DNA of 45,801 nucleotides from Rhodospirillales bacterium RIFCSPLOWO2_02_FULL_58_16 (GCA_001830425.1 MIAA01000039.1:48185-93985); one strand, 5' to 3'. Shown: positions 33,864 through 42,917, counted from the first letter of the stretch. A program made the numbers and translations. The notes: generated from the sequence alone by a model not told the origin.

Positions 33864-35639
33864 ATGTGTGGTCTTGTCGCTATATTCGCCTACCGGGACA
33901 ACGCGCCGCCGGTGGCAAAAACCGAGCTTGTCGCCGCCGGCGAAGCGATGCGCACCCGTGGTCCCGACGGCCATGGGCATTGGATTGCCGGCGACGGACG
34001 GGTAGGCATGGCGCACCGGCGGCTGGCGATTATCGACCTCAGCGACGCCGCCGCCCAGCCGATGGTCGCCGAAGACGGGCGCTGCCGGATCGTCTACAAC
34101 GGTGAAATATATAACTTCCGCGCCCTGCGCGAAGAGCTGGAAGCCAAGGGCTGCGTCTTCACGACCCAGTCCGACACCGAGGTGTTGCTGCATCTTTACC
34201 GGGCCGAGGGCGAGGCGATGGTTAACCGTCTGCGCGGCATGTACGCCTTCGCCATCTGGGACGAGGAACGGCGCGGCATGTTTTGCGCCCGCGATCCCTT
34301 CGGCATCAAGCCGCTCTATTATGCCGATGACGGCAACACGCTGAGAGTCGCCTCCCAGGTCAAGGCGTTGACGGCCGGCGGTTTTGCCGGCAAGGGGGAT
34401 AACGCCGCCGGACACGCCGGTTTTTTCCTTTTCGGATATGTGCCGGAGCCGCACACGCTTTACGAAGACATCAGAGCGCTGGAAGCAGGATGCAGCTTAT
34501 GGGTCGATGCCGACGGCGCCCGCAAGATAAAGCGGTTCTTCGATGTTGCCTCGCTGCTGGCCGACGCGAATGCGGTCGGCAAGGAGCCGGTGGACCTGCG
34601 GGAGCTGCTCAGGGACAGCGTGAAGCATCACCTGATTGCCGACGTTCCGGTCGGCATTTTTCTGTCGGCGGGCCTGGATTCGTCGGTTTTGACCGGTCTG
34701 GCCTCCGAGATGGCGAACAGCCGCCTCGAAACGATGACTCTCGGCTTCGGCGAGTTCAAGGATACCGGCTTCGATGAAACGCCGCTGGCCGAGGCGATAG
34801 CCGCCACCTACGGCGCGGCGCACACCACGCGGTGGGTGACAGGAAGCCATTTTCATAACGATATGCAGGCGCTTATGAAGGCGATGGACCAGCCGACCAT
34901 CGACGGCGTCAACACCTATTTCGTCGCCAAGGAGGCCGCCGCCCTTGGCCTCAAGGTGGCGCTGTCGGGACTCGGCGGGGATGAATTGTTCGGCGGCTAC
35001 AGCGGTTTCCGCCAGATTCCGTTTCTGGTCAATATCCTTGGCTCCATCCCCGGCGTGCGTTCTTTCGGCAAGGCCGTGCGCGTGGTGACGGCGCCCATCG
35101 CCAGGCGGATGACCTCGCCCAAGTACGCCGGTCTATTGGAGTACGGCGCCCGCTACGGCGATGCTTATCTGCTGCGCCGGGGTTTGTTCATGCCCTGGGA
35201 ATTGCCGACGGTGCTGGGCGCCGATATGGCCGAGGCCGGATGGATGGAGCTGGAGCCGCTGCTCCGTCTTGAGGACTGCCACAAGCCGATATCCGAGCCG
35301 CGCCGCAAGGTGGCGGCGTTGGAGATGTCCTGGTACATGCGTAACCAGTTGCTGCGCGACGCCGACTGGGCCGGCATGGCTCATTCTCTTGAAATCCGAA
35401 CGCCTTTTGTGGACGTTGAATTGTTCAGCCGTCTGGCTCCGACGCTGTGCCGCCACAACGGCCCCGGCAAGCAGGAAATGGCGCGCACCCCCAAAGAGCC
35501 GTTGCCGGAGGCGGTTCTTACCCGTCCCAAAACCGGATTTTTTGTGCCGATACAGGACTGGCTTCAGGGAGAAAACAACAACGCCGAGGAACGGGGACTG
35601 CGGGGCTGGGCCAAACAGGTGTACGCGGCGCAAACTTAG
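33864..35639 (+). CDS. asnB: Asparagine synthase (glutamine-hydrolysing)-like amidotransferase
   Basis: 591 residues from MCGLVAIFAYRDN; Cys2 is the glutaminase nucleophile, so the upstream in-frame starts are rejected. The class II amidotransferase domain holds MRTRGPDGHGHWIAGDGRVG, MAHRRLAIIDLSDAAAQPM and VYNGEIYNFRALREEL. The synthetase domain has the ATP-binding loop FLSAGLDSSVL (usual SGG-DS with Ala for Gly) and LSGLGGDELFGGY. It aminates a carboxylate, using glutamine ammonia. Members in surface-glycan loci often amidate sugar acids or peptides rather than aspartate, and the neighbourhood suggests that here. It is convergent with the radical-SAM gene, with overlapping stops. Confidence 0.9.
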   Translation: MCGLVAIFAYRDNAPPVAKTELVAAGEAMRTRGPDGHGHWIAGDGRVGMAHRRLAIIDLSDAAAQPMVAEDGRCRIVYNGEIYNFRALREELEAKGCVFTTQSDTEVLLHLYRAEGEAMVNRLRGMYAFAIWDEERRGMFCARDPFGIKPLYYADDGNTLRVASQVKALTAGGFAGKGDNAAGHAGFFLFGYVPEPHTLYEDIRALEAGCSLWVDADGARKIKRFFDVASLLADANAVGKEPVDLRELLRDSVKHHLIADVPVGIFLSAGLDSSVLTGLASEMANSRLETMTLGFGEFKDTGFDETPLAEAIAATYGAAHTTRWVTGSHFHNDMQALMKAMDQPTIDGVNTYFVAKEAAALGLKVALSGLGGDELFGGYSGFRQIPFLVNILGSIPGVRSFGKAVRVVTAPIARRMTSPKYAGLLEYGARYGDAYLLRRGLFMPWELPTVLGADMAEAGWMELEPLLRLEDCHKPISEPRRKVAALEMSWYMRNQLLRDADWAGMAHSLEIRTPFVDVELFSRLAPTLCRHNGPGKQEMARTPKEPLPEAVLTRPKTGFFVPIQDWLQGENNNAEERGLRGWAKQVYAAQT

Positions 35640-37186
35640 GGGAGCTTACCGGCGTTAGAACCGTTCAGCATCTTGGCGAAGCCGCCGTTTTTATCCAGCA
35701 GACCGTTGTTGACGGGCGCTTCGTTTTGAGAGCCTTCGGCGTCGGGGAAGTATATGCCGAGGTTGCGGATGGTGTTGCGCCGCCACTTTTTCAGTTCTTC
35801 CTGCGATACCCCGGCCATGCGGGCGAAGCGCTCCCTTTTTTCCGGAGTCTTGAAATTGATGCGGTCCCATTCCAGCGCCCTTAACATATGCAATTCCTCG
35901 GCCCGGAACTCGTCGGTGTTGATCACGCCCTTTCCGAAACCGAAGAACGCGGCGTTGCCGAAATCAAAACCGGCGGGAAGAAGCCCTTCCTTCTCGGCTA
36001 TGCGGTAGAGTTCGGTTGTCGGCAGCGGGGTGGAGATATGGAACAACACCATGTCCACGTCCAGTTCTTCGGCGAAGCGGAAGGTCTCGCGGATTTCGTC
36101 CCATGTTTCGCCGGGACTGCCGATGATGAAGTCGGCCGCCGTCTCGAATCCCAGCTCTCTGGCTTTGGCGACAACGGCGGGCGCCTTGTCGATTTTGAGC
36201 GGTTTCTTGAGAACCTCGTCAAGGACGCGCTGGCTGCCTGATTCGATAGCCAGGATAAGCTGATAGCATTTGCTTTCTTTCATCAACTCCAGGAGTTCAT
36301 CATCGAGCAGGAAGGTGGCGAGGTTCAGCGATTTCCAATGCAGATCGTAATCGCGTTCGATGAGGCCGTTCAGGATATTTATAAAACGAGGCCTGTTGAG
36401 GACCAGATTGTCGTCAAGGAAATTTATTTCTTTAACCCCGAACTCTCCAACCAGCCGATCAATCTCGGCCAGCACGCTCTTGGCCGAACGCCAACGCACC
36501 TTCCTGCCGTCGATGGCGTGGGTGGAGCAGTAGATGCACTTATAGGGGCAGCCGCGACTGGTCATCATGAAAGCGTAGGGTTGATAACGGGCGTTGGCGA
36601 CGACGGCGTACTGGTTGTTGGTGGAGAAATAGTCGACAAATCCGACCTTGGCGTAATCGGGGAAAGGGACTTCGTCCAGGTCTTTGATGAAAGTAACTAT
36701 GGGGTTGGCGATGATTTCGCCGTTCTTGCGATAGGCGAGGCCGTCGAAGGCGGAGATGTCGTCTTCTCCGCCGTCCAGCATTTTCAACAGGCGGGGAAAG
36801 CGGCGCTCGCCTTCTCCGAGAACGGCGAAATCCACGATCCCGTCGCGCATCGCCAGATCGGGCGAGGTAGTGGCGTAGACGCCGCCGACGACAATGACGG
36901 CCTGCGGCGCGGCTTTCCTGACGGCGGCGGCGAGCTTGTGAAGGCTGGGGGCGTACTCCAGAGACAGACAGGTAATCGCCACCACTTGCGAATCCGAGGC
37001 GGCGATCAGGGAAACCGTCTCGTCAAACCCCAGGTCGTTCCTGTTGGGATCAAGAACGCTTGTTTCGTAGTGATCGGGAACAATCGCCGCCAGGAGTCCC
37101 AGCGTCAGCGGCGGCGCGATCCAGCGGCGCTTGCCGAACCAGCCGGTGTTCGGGGTGGTTATCAGAATCCGGTTAATCGGTTTCAT
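35636..37186 (-). CDS. B12-binding-domain radical SAM protein
   Basis: 516 residues. The N-terminal Rossmann-like half (about 1-150) is the cobalamin-binding type (RILITTPNTGWFGKRRW, AITCLSLEYAPSLHKLAAAV, VIVVGGVYATTSPDLAM). It lacks the DxHxxG motif, reading LDPNRNDLG instead, so any cobalamin would bind without the usual His ligand. The radical-SAM core has Cys213, Cys217 and Cys220 in MTSRGCPYKCIYCSTHAIDG and later FIIGSPGETWDEIRETFRFA. Class B members methylate or rearrange unactivated carbons in natural products, lipids and sugars. Context (DegT aminotransferases, asnB-like, heptose genes) points to surface glycan or lipid modification; the substrate is unknown. Confidence 0.87.
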   Translation of the reverse strand: MKPINRILITTPNTGWFGKRRWIAPPLTLGLLAAIVPDHYETSVLDPNRNDLGFDETVSLIAASDSQVVAITCLSLEYAPSLHKLAAAVRKAAPQAVIVVGGVYATTSPDLAMRDGIVDFAVLGEGERRFPRLLKMLDGGEDDISAFDGLAYRKNGEIIANPIVTFIKDLDEVPFPDYAKVGFVDYFSTNNQYAVVANARYQPYAFMMTSRGCPYKCIYCSTHAIDGRKVRWRSAKSVLAEIDRLVGEFGVKEINFLDDNLVLNRPRFINILNGLIERDYDLHWKSLNLATFLLDDELLELMKESKCYQLILAIESGSQRVLDEVLKKPLKIDKAPAVVAKARELGFETAADFIIGSPGETWDEIRETFRFAEELDVDMVLFHISTPLPTTELYRIAEKEGLLPAGFDFGNAAFFGFGKGVINTDEFRAEELHMLRALEWDRINFKTPEKRERFARMAGVSQEELKKWRRNTIRNLGIYFPDAEGSQNEAPVNNGLLDKNGGFAKMLNGSNAGKLP

Positions 37187-37221
37187 TTAACGCCATCGAC
37201 ACGTTAATTATTGATCTATGA

Positions 37222-37541
37222 ATGATAATCTGAAAAATTCTCCCCCTTGTTTAAGGGGGAGTTAGAGGGGGTCGTTGCAGCAATCGAAGAGGGAATTATC
37301 GGCCTGTGTGTTTTGACCACAGAGGCACAGAGGCGCAGAGAATATTTTTCTCTGCTTTTTCTTTTTTCTCTATACCTCCTCTGTGTCTCTGAGCCTCTGT
37401 AGTTCATAAAACAGTGCTTATTCCAGTCAACGCGCCGGGCGTTAGGGGCATCGGCAGCAACCTCCCCTGGCCCCTCCTTGGTAAGGAGGGGAAAGCGCCG
37501 GGGTTGCCACGGGTCAATAATTAAGGCCACCGGCATAATCC
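37222..37541. repeat. Nested palindromic element, two layers
   Basis: This gap between the radical-SAM and DegT genes is repeat DNA. Outer layer: halves of the GC-rich element at about 37222-37280 (CTCCCCCTTGTTTAAGGGGG) and 37445-37541 (CCCTCCTTGGTAAGGAGGGG, GGGTCAATAATTAAGGCC). Inner layer: CACAGAGGCACAGAGGCGCA (37311-37335) pairs with an inverted copy at 37371-37402 across a T-rich loop. The right edge (37514-37541) encodes the last codons of the DegT protein. Confidence 0.8.
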
Positions 37542-38647
37542 CTGAAAAAAGCATTCACCAGTCCGCTTATATGGCGGATTTGATCTTCGGTCAGGAATTG
37601 GTGGTGGGGCAAAGACAGGATGCGCTTGGACTGGCGTTCGATTACCGGGAAGTCGCCCGGCTTGCCGCCGTACCGACGGGCCGCCGGTTGCAGGTGAATG
37701 GGCGTCGGATAGTGAACGCCGGTGGCGACTCCGTTGTCCTTCAGGTAGCTCTGAAGTTCATCGCGCCGGTCAAACTGGGCGACGAACATGGTGAAGGTGT
37801 TGTCTTCGTAGTCCTTGGCGGGCGGGATAAAAGCGTAATTCGGATCAAGCAGTTCCCGATAGACGGCGGCGTTGCGCTTGCGTATGGCGATTGTGCGACC
37901 AAGGCGCGGCAGGCGATAGCGCAGAATCTCCGCCTGGAGGACATCCATTCGCGAAACGTAGCCGAACTCCACCACCGTATCGCGGTCGATCAGTCCGTGG
38001 TTGCGCAGATGGCGGATGCGCTCGGCAATTTTATCATCGTTGGTAGTGGCCAAGCCGCCGTCGCCGCAAGAATTGAATATCTTTAACGGGTGCGCCGAAA
38101 AGCAGCCGACATTGCCGATCGACCCGGCCCTGCGCCCCTTGTACGCGGCGCCCATGGCCTGGGCCGCGTCCTCGATCACCGTCAGTCCGTGCTTGTCGGC
38201 CAGGGCGAGAACGGGGTCCATGTCGCAAACTCTTCCCGTCAGGTGTACCGGCATGATCGCCCTGGTTTTCGGCGTGATCGCGGCCTCGATAAGGGAGACG
38301 TCAATGTTCTGGTCGGGGCCTGCGTCGACGAACACCGGCACGGCGCCGAGGTTGGCGATAGCGGCGGTGGAAGCGATGAATGAGTTGGGCGGGGTGATCA
38401 CCTCGTCGCCGGGACCGATGCCGAGGCATTTCATGCCCAGCATCAGGGCGTCGGTTCCGGAATTGAGGGCGACGCAGTGCTTGACGCCGACGAAGCGGGC
38501 GACCTCTTCTTCCAGGCGGTCGATGGCCGGGCCGCCAACATAGTTGCCGCCGGCGAGAACGCTTTCGATGATCGGCATGATATCGTCGCGTTCGTCGGCG
38601 AACTGTTCGGCGATGGCGACGTATGAAATCTGCTTCGGTTCTTTCAT
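37514..38647 (-). CDS. DegT/DnrJ/EryC1/StrS-family sugar aminotransferase (A)
   Basis: 377 residues, PLP-dependent. Pyridoxal-phosphate attaches to Lys189 in FSAHPLKIFNSCGDGG; Asp160 in VIEDAAQAMGAAYKG holds the pyridine nitrogen. LNSGTDALMLGMKCLGIGPG and DEVITPPNSFIASTAAIANL are standard. The family aminates keto sugars bound to nucleotides. It starts one base after the stop of a second DegT gene, so the two are one operon and share about the same fold. The last nine residues (RDYAGGLNY) are encoded by the end of a dispersed repeat, so the C-terminus was probably rewritten by its insertion. Confidence 0.9.
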   Translation of the reverse strand: MKEPKQISYVAIAEQFADERDDIMPIIESVLAGGNYVGGPAIDRLEEEVARFVGVKHCVALNSGTDALMLGMKCLGIGPGDEVITPPNSFIASTAAIANLGAVPVFVDAGPDQNIDVSLIEAAITPKTRAIMPVHLTGRVCDMDPVLALADKHGLTVIEDAAQAMGAAYKGRRAGSIGNVGCFSAHPLKIFNSCGDGGLATTNDDKIAERIRHLRNHGLIDRDTVVEFGYVSRMDVLQAEILRYRLPRLGRTIAIRKRNAAVYRELLDPNYAFIPPAKDYEDNTFTMFVAQFDRRDELQSYLKDNGVATGVHYPTPIHLQPAARRYGGKPGDFPVIERQSKRILSLPHHQFLTEDQIRHISGLVNAFFRDYAGGLNY

Positions 38648-38648
38648 C

Positions 38649-39770
38649 TCATTTCCCCTGATAGAATTCGCCGACGGTCTTTATCACATAATCCTGTTGC
38701 TCTTTGCCGAGGTGTTGATCGACCGGGAAAGTGATCATTTCGCGGGCATGCCTGTCGGTCACCGGGAAGTCGCCCGACTTGTAGCCGAATTGACGCAGAC
38801 CTTCCTGTTGATAGAGGGGGATCGGGTAATGGACCTTGGCCTCGATTCCCTTTCCCAGGCAGAATTTCAGCAGGCGGTCCCGATCTTCGGCGAAGACGAT
38901 ATAAAGCAGAAAAATGTTGCGAACTTCGGGCTGTCTGGCCGGAATGCGGATTTGCGGTATTGCCGCCAGTCCCGCGTCGTAGTAGCGGGCGCGTTCAATG
39001 CGTCGGGCAACGATATCCTCGGCCCTGGCCAGCATCCACGAACCGACTATGGCTTGCAGGGAATCCAGCCGGGTGTTGCAGCCCATGATCTCGATTTCAT
39101 CGCGGGACTTGAGGCCGTGATTGCGCAGCAGACGGAGCTTGCGGTTCATCTCATCGTCGTTGGTGACGGATATGCCGGCGTCGCCCCATACGTTGATCAG
39201 TTTCAAGGGGTGCATGGAAATGCCGCCGGCTACTCCCCACGTTCCGGCCCTCTTGCCGTTATACTCTCCGAGCATGGATTGGCAGGCGTCTTCGATCACC
39301 GGCAACCCGTGACGATCGGCGATCTCCATCAGCCGGGGCATGTTGACCATGTAGCCGGTCATGTGCACAGGCATGATCGCCCTGGTTTTCGGCGTGATCG
39401 CCTCTTCCAGATAGCCCAGGTCCATGCAGAAGGTGTCGTCGCAGTCAATGAATACGGGGCGGGCGCCGGTCTCGTGGATGGCGCCGACGGTGGCGATGAA
39501 GGTGTGGGCGCAGGTGATCACTTCGTCGCCATGGCCGATGTCCAGCGCCTTCAGGGGCAGCTTCAGGGAATCGGTGCCGGTGCCGACGCCGACGGCATGT
39601 TTGACGCCGAGCAGTTTCTCGAATGATCTCTCGAACTCGTCCACCGGCTTGCCCAGGGTGAAGTCGCCGCTGCGCACCAGTTCGCGGATGCGATCTATGA
39701 TCTCTTCGGGATCGGCAAACTGCTGGGCCAGAGGAGAATAGCGGACCTTGATGTTCGGGTCGGTTGTCAT
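38649..39770 (-). CDS. DegT/DnrJ/EryC1/StrS-family sugar aminotransferase (B)
   Basis: 373 residues from the ATG at 39770 (MTTDPNIKVRYSPLAQQFAD); an ATG at 39794 would add eight residues, and neither has a visible ribosome site. PLP lysine is Lys190 in GISMHPLKLINVWGDAG, with Asp161 in VIEDACQSMLGEYNG. GVGTGTDSLKLPLKALDIGH and DEVITCAHTFIATVGAIHE are conserved. It is clearly a divergent paralogue of the following gene (same ITPKTRAIMPVHxTG segment). Two adjacent aminotransferases suggest a diamino or two-step amino-sugar pathway; sugars and order are unknown. The gene lies 69 bases after the cyclase gene's stop on the same strand. Confidence 0.9.
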   Translation of the reverse strand: MTTDPNIKVRYSPLAQQFADPEEIIDRIRELVRSGDFTLGKPVDEFERSFEKLLGVKHAVGVGTGTDSLKLPLKALDIGHGDEVITCAHTFIATVGAIHETGARPVFIDCDDTFCMDLGYLEEAITPKTRAIMPVHMTGYMVNMPRLMEIADRHGLPVIEDACQSMLGEYNGKRAGTWGVAGGISMHPLKLINVWGDAGISVTNDDEMNRKLRLLRNHGLKSRDEIEIMGCNTRLDSLQAIVGSWMLARAEDIVARRIERARYYDAGLAAIPQIRIPARQPEVRNIFLLYIVFAEDRDRLLKFCLGKGIEAKVHYPIPLYQQEGLRQFGYKSGDFPVTDRHAREMITFPVDQHLGKEQQDYVIKTVGEFYQGK

Positions 39771-39839
39771 AACGTTGTTTTCACGGATATGCATGAATAT
39801 GTCCGATTTTATAAGTTTGGTCCTGCGCGAAGTAACCGC

Positions 39840-42263
39840 CTATTTGCCGGTCATCACCCATACGCCCTTCCAGTCTTCGGGCGGGTTGGCCTCAAGGTGT
39901 TCGCACCGTTCTATATAGGTTTCCGACAAGGCGTCCTCGGGGTTTCCTTTAAGGCATTCTTTGAAGCAATGGACGGCTTTTTGCCAGTTGCCGGCGCGGT
40001 ATTGTTTGCGGCCTTCGTTAAAATAATTAACCACGTCCATCAGGTTGGGGAAGGTTTTGTCGGTGTGGTAGTCCAGCACCTCGTGCACCCCCACCGGCTC
40101 GGTCTTGCCCTTGACCACCACGTCGTCGATGTAGCGGATGCGGTAAGTTCCCTTCAGTTTTCTGAAGGTATGCTCACTGATCAGCATTTTCGCCGAGTAC
40201 TGCTTGCAGGCGCTTTCCAGACGCGCCGCGAGGTTCACCCCGTCGCCGATCAACGTATAGTCCATGCGTTTGGGCGAGCCGATATTGCCCGACACCACCT
40301 TGTCGGTGTTGATGCCCAGCCCCATCAGCACCGGCGGCAGGCCTTTGGCCTGGCGCGTCGCATTCCATTCATCCAGGCTGGTCAACATGCTGATGCCGGC
40401 GCGCACGCTGCGATCCTCGTCATCGGCGTGGGGGATGGGCAGGCCGAAGGCGCACATGATGGCGTCGCCGATAAACTTGTCCAGCATGCCGCCCTCGTTG
40501 GTGATGCAATCGACCATGATGGTGAAATACTCATTGAGCAGGGCGACCGTGCCCTGGGCGCCCAGTTGCTCGGTCAGGGTGGTGAAACTGCGCACGTCGG
40601 AGAACAACACGGATACCTCGCTGACGGCGCCGCCCAGCACGTCCTCGCCCTTGCCCTTGCCCAGCAACTGTTCGGCAATCGCCGGGTCCATGTAACGCGA
40701 CATGGTTGATTTCATGCGTTTCTCGGTGCTGATGTCCTCGATCATCAACAGGGCGCCCAGCATCTTTTTTTCGGCGTTGACCAGGGGCAGGATGGTGAGG
40801 TTGACCGAGATTTTCTCTTTTTCCTCGCCCGTTTCCTCATCGTCCATGCCGACCATCAGCGTGGCGTCCATCCAGATGCTTGCCTCGTGGCTGACGTTCA
40901 CCTGTTTGATCTTTTCCATCACCCATTCGTTAGGTCCGGCAAAAAAAGCCTCGGCCTGAACTCCGATAATTTCGGCGTCCTTGACCTTCAGGATGCGTTG
41001 GCCGGCGGCGTTGCAGGTGGCGATCTTGCCCTCGTCGTCCAGGGTGACGACGCCGTTGGACATGCTTTCCAGCATGCTTTCGGCGTATTTTTTCATATTT
41101 TGAACATCGTCAAACAGCTTGGCGTTCTCAAGAGCGATGGAAACCTGGCTGGTGAAGGCCTTGAGGCGCGATTCGTCTTCATCGGTAAAGGGGCCGCCGC
41201 GCTTGTTCAGCACCTGGGTGACGCCGATGGTCTGGCCTTTCTTGTTGACCACGGGCACGCACAGGATCGAGCGGGTGAAATAGCCGGTTTTCTTGTCGAA
41301 GGCGGGATTGAAGCGAAGGTCGGCATAGGCGTAGGGAATATTGACCGACTTGCCCGAAGTGTAAACGGCGCCGGCGATGCCGGCGGTGTTGGGAAGCCTG
41401 ATCTGGATGGCGGTCAGGCCGTCGCCCACCTGTGACCATAATTCGCCGGTCTTGTTGTCGTTGAGGAACAGTGTCGAGCGGTCGGCCTTCAACATCCGCG
41501 TCGCCTCGCCCATCACCCTTTGCAGCAGGGCGCTGAGGTCGATCTCGGAAGTGACGTCGGAAACGATGTCGAGGAATTCCAGCTCGGTCTCGCGGGATTT
41601 CCTCATCTTCTCCACATACTGGGTGCTTTGCAGGGCGACGGCGGCCTGGGTGGTCATCGCTTCCAGCAAAGCCAGATCGTCCTCGGTGTATTTGCCTTCC
41701 TTTTTGTTGAGGGCCTGGGCGACGCCGATAATATCGCCCTTGGCCGTGCGGATGGGGGCGCAAAGAACCTGCCTTGTTTCAAACCCGGTCTGCTGATCGA
41801 CGGAACGGTTGAAACGCTCGTCGGAATAGGCGTCATTAACGATCAGCCCCAAGCCGGTGGTGAACACATGGCCGGCGATGCCGCTGGTGTTCATTATCCT
41901 GATTTCACGACGGATTTCTCCCTGGGCGAAGCGCGAGTAAAGCTCTCCTGACTGCTCGTTGTTAAGGAAGATGGTGCCGCGTTCGGAGTTTGTCTCCTTG
42001 GTGGTGATGTCAACCAGCGTCGCCAGCACCTCGTCCACCGTCTCGATGCCCGCCACCTGCCTGGAAACATCCAGCAGCATTCTGGCCCGGCGCAGTTCAT
42101 GGCCGTGGATATCGACCGCGCTCTTTTTCTTGAGAGCCTTGCCGTGATCTTTGACCTCGACCTCTTTCTTGAGGGCGCCGATCATCTTTTTCAGCCTTTT
42201 CCTGCCGGAATCATCCGCATGAGGGACAGGGGCGGATTGCGCGCCCTTTGTATTATCGGCCAT
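39840..42263 (-). CDS. GAF-GAF-PAS class III adenylate cyclase with C-terminal TPR-like region
   Basis: 807 residues from the ATG at 42263. A basic, charged N-terminus leads to two GAF domains (about 70-225 and 240-395; both with NxxxG-type FLNxxxxGELxS strands and APIRTAKGDIIGVAQALNKK / VPVVNKKGQTIGVTQVLNKR). A PAS domain follows (about 415-535; SMSNGVVTLDDEGKIATCNA). The cyclase catalytic domain has metal Asp in VSVLFSDVRSFTTLTEQLG and GDAIMCAFGLPIPHADD, the base-selecting Lys of DKFIGDAIM, and Thr in RMDYTLIGDGVNLAARLES, as in class IIIb adenylate cyclases. A terminal helical repeat (YRAGNWQKAVHCFKECLKGN) looks TPR-like. No membrane helix. Translationally coupled to the coiled-coil gene upstream (11-base overlap). 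Confidence 0.88.
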   Translation of the reverse strand: MADNTKGAQSAPVPHADDSGRKRLKKMIGALKKEVEVKDHGKALKKKSAVDIHGHELRRARMLLDVSRQVAGIETVDEVLATLVDITTKETNSERGTIFLNNEQSGELYSRFAQGEIRREIRIMNTSGIAGHVFTTGLGLIVNDAYSDERFNRSVDQQTGFETRQVLCAPIRTAKGDIIGVAQALNKKEGKYTEDDLALLEAMTTQAAVALQSTQYVEKMRKSRETELEFLDIVSDVTSEIDLSALLQRVMGEATRMLKADRSTLFLNDNKTGELWSQVGDGLTAIQIRLPNTAGIAGAVYTSGKSVNIPYAYADLRFNPAFDKKTGYFTRSILCVPVVNKKGQTIGVTQVLNKRGGPFTDEDESRLKAFTSQVSIALENAKLFDDVQNMKKYAESMLESMSNGVVTLDDEGKIATCNAAGQRILKVKDAEIIGVQAEAFFAGPNEWVMEKIKQVNVSHEASIWMDATLMVGMDDEETGEEKEKISVNLTILPLVNAEKKMLGALLMIEDISTEKRMKSTMSRYMDPAIAEQLLGKGKGEDVLGGAVSEVSVLFSDVRSFTTLTEQLGAQGTVALLNEYFTIMVDCITNEGGMLDKFIGDAIMCAFGLPIPHADDEDRSVRAGISMLTSLDEWNATRQAKGLPPVLMGLGINTDKVVSGNIGSPKRMDYTLIGDGVNLAARLESACKQYSAKMLISEHTFRKLKGTYRIRYIDDVVVKGKTEPVGVHEVLDYHTDKTFPNLMDVVNYFNEGRKQYRAGNWQKAVHCFKECLKGNPEDALSETYIERCEHLEANPPEDWKGVWVMTGK

Positions 42264-42798
42264 CCGGTTTCTCCAGTTGGCCTCGAAGAGCCGAGACCGT
42301 CTCCTGCAAGTGCTTCGTTTCACTGCGAAAATCACGACTCATGTCGGACATCCGCTGCTGGTGGCTTGAATCGACTCGTTCCAGTTGAGTGCGCAGTTCA
42401 CGAGCCGTTTCCTTGAGTTGAATAATTTCGGCGCCGGTTTCGGCGATGACCTTCTGAACGCTTTCCTGCTTGTCGATTTTCATCTTCTCCATCTCGTCGC
42501 GCAAGGCCTGAACCGTAGCTTTGAGCTGAATTATTTCCGAGCTGTACTCGGCAATCGTCTTCTGAACGCTTTCCTGCTTGTCGATCTGCATCTTTTCCAG
42601 CTCGCCGCGTAATGCCTGCGCCGTGGCCTTGAGCTGAATTATTTCCGAGCTGTGCTCGGCGATCGCCTTCTGGACGCTTTCCTGCTTGTTGACCTGCGCG
42701 GCTTCCAGTTCATGGCGCAGGGCGCGGATGGTATCGACGTGATGGCGGTTTTCAATTTGAGCCTGATAAAGCTCGCTTGAATTTTCCTGAAGTTCCAT
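42253..42798 (-). CDS. Coiled-coil protein made of five 36-residue repeats
   Basis: 181 residues, all explained by one 37-residue and four 36-residue units. The three central units each begin KQESVQK-IAE and continue EIIQLK-TA-LR--LEKM-I; the DNA repeats with a 108-base period. The outer two units are more diverged. The protein is entirely helical and strongly predicted to be a coiled coil, with no signal peptide or membrane segment. I recognise no family. Its stop overlaps the start of the cyclase gene by 11 bases (ATGGCCGATAA), so the two are made together, and a scaffold or regulator role for the cyclase is a reasonable inference. The gap of about 120 bases to the divergent histidine kinase is AT-rich and should hold both promoters. 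Confidence 0.8.
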   Translation of the reverse strand: MELQENSSELYQAQIENRHHVDTIRALRHELEAAQVNKQESVQKAIAEHSSEIIQLKATAQALRGELEKMQIDKQESVQKTIAEYSSEIIQLKATVQALRDEMEKMKIDKQESVQKVIAETGAEIIQLKETARELRTQLERVDSSHQQRMSDMSRDFRSETKHLQETVSALRGQLEKPDGR

Positions 42799-42917
42799 TT
42801 AGAGCCTACTTGTGCTATCCGAGCGGATTCCTTCGCTATGATAATGATAATACGTTATTTTCCATAGTCCGCTAATTTAGTGTTAAACGATTCCAATAAA
42901 TTTTTCGGCGCCAAGCA

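Noticed and set aside
37311-37402. Simple intrinsic terminator of the DegT operon
   Set aside because: The stem is long, imperfect and flanked by halves of another repeat with no clean U-tract; better explained as an inserted palindrome, though it may reduce read-through.
42360-42690. CRISPR-like direct repeats
   Set aside because: The 108-base periodicity is in frame within a coiled-coil gene and no spacers are present.
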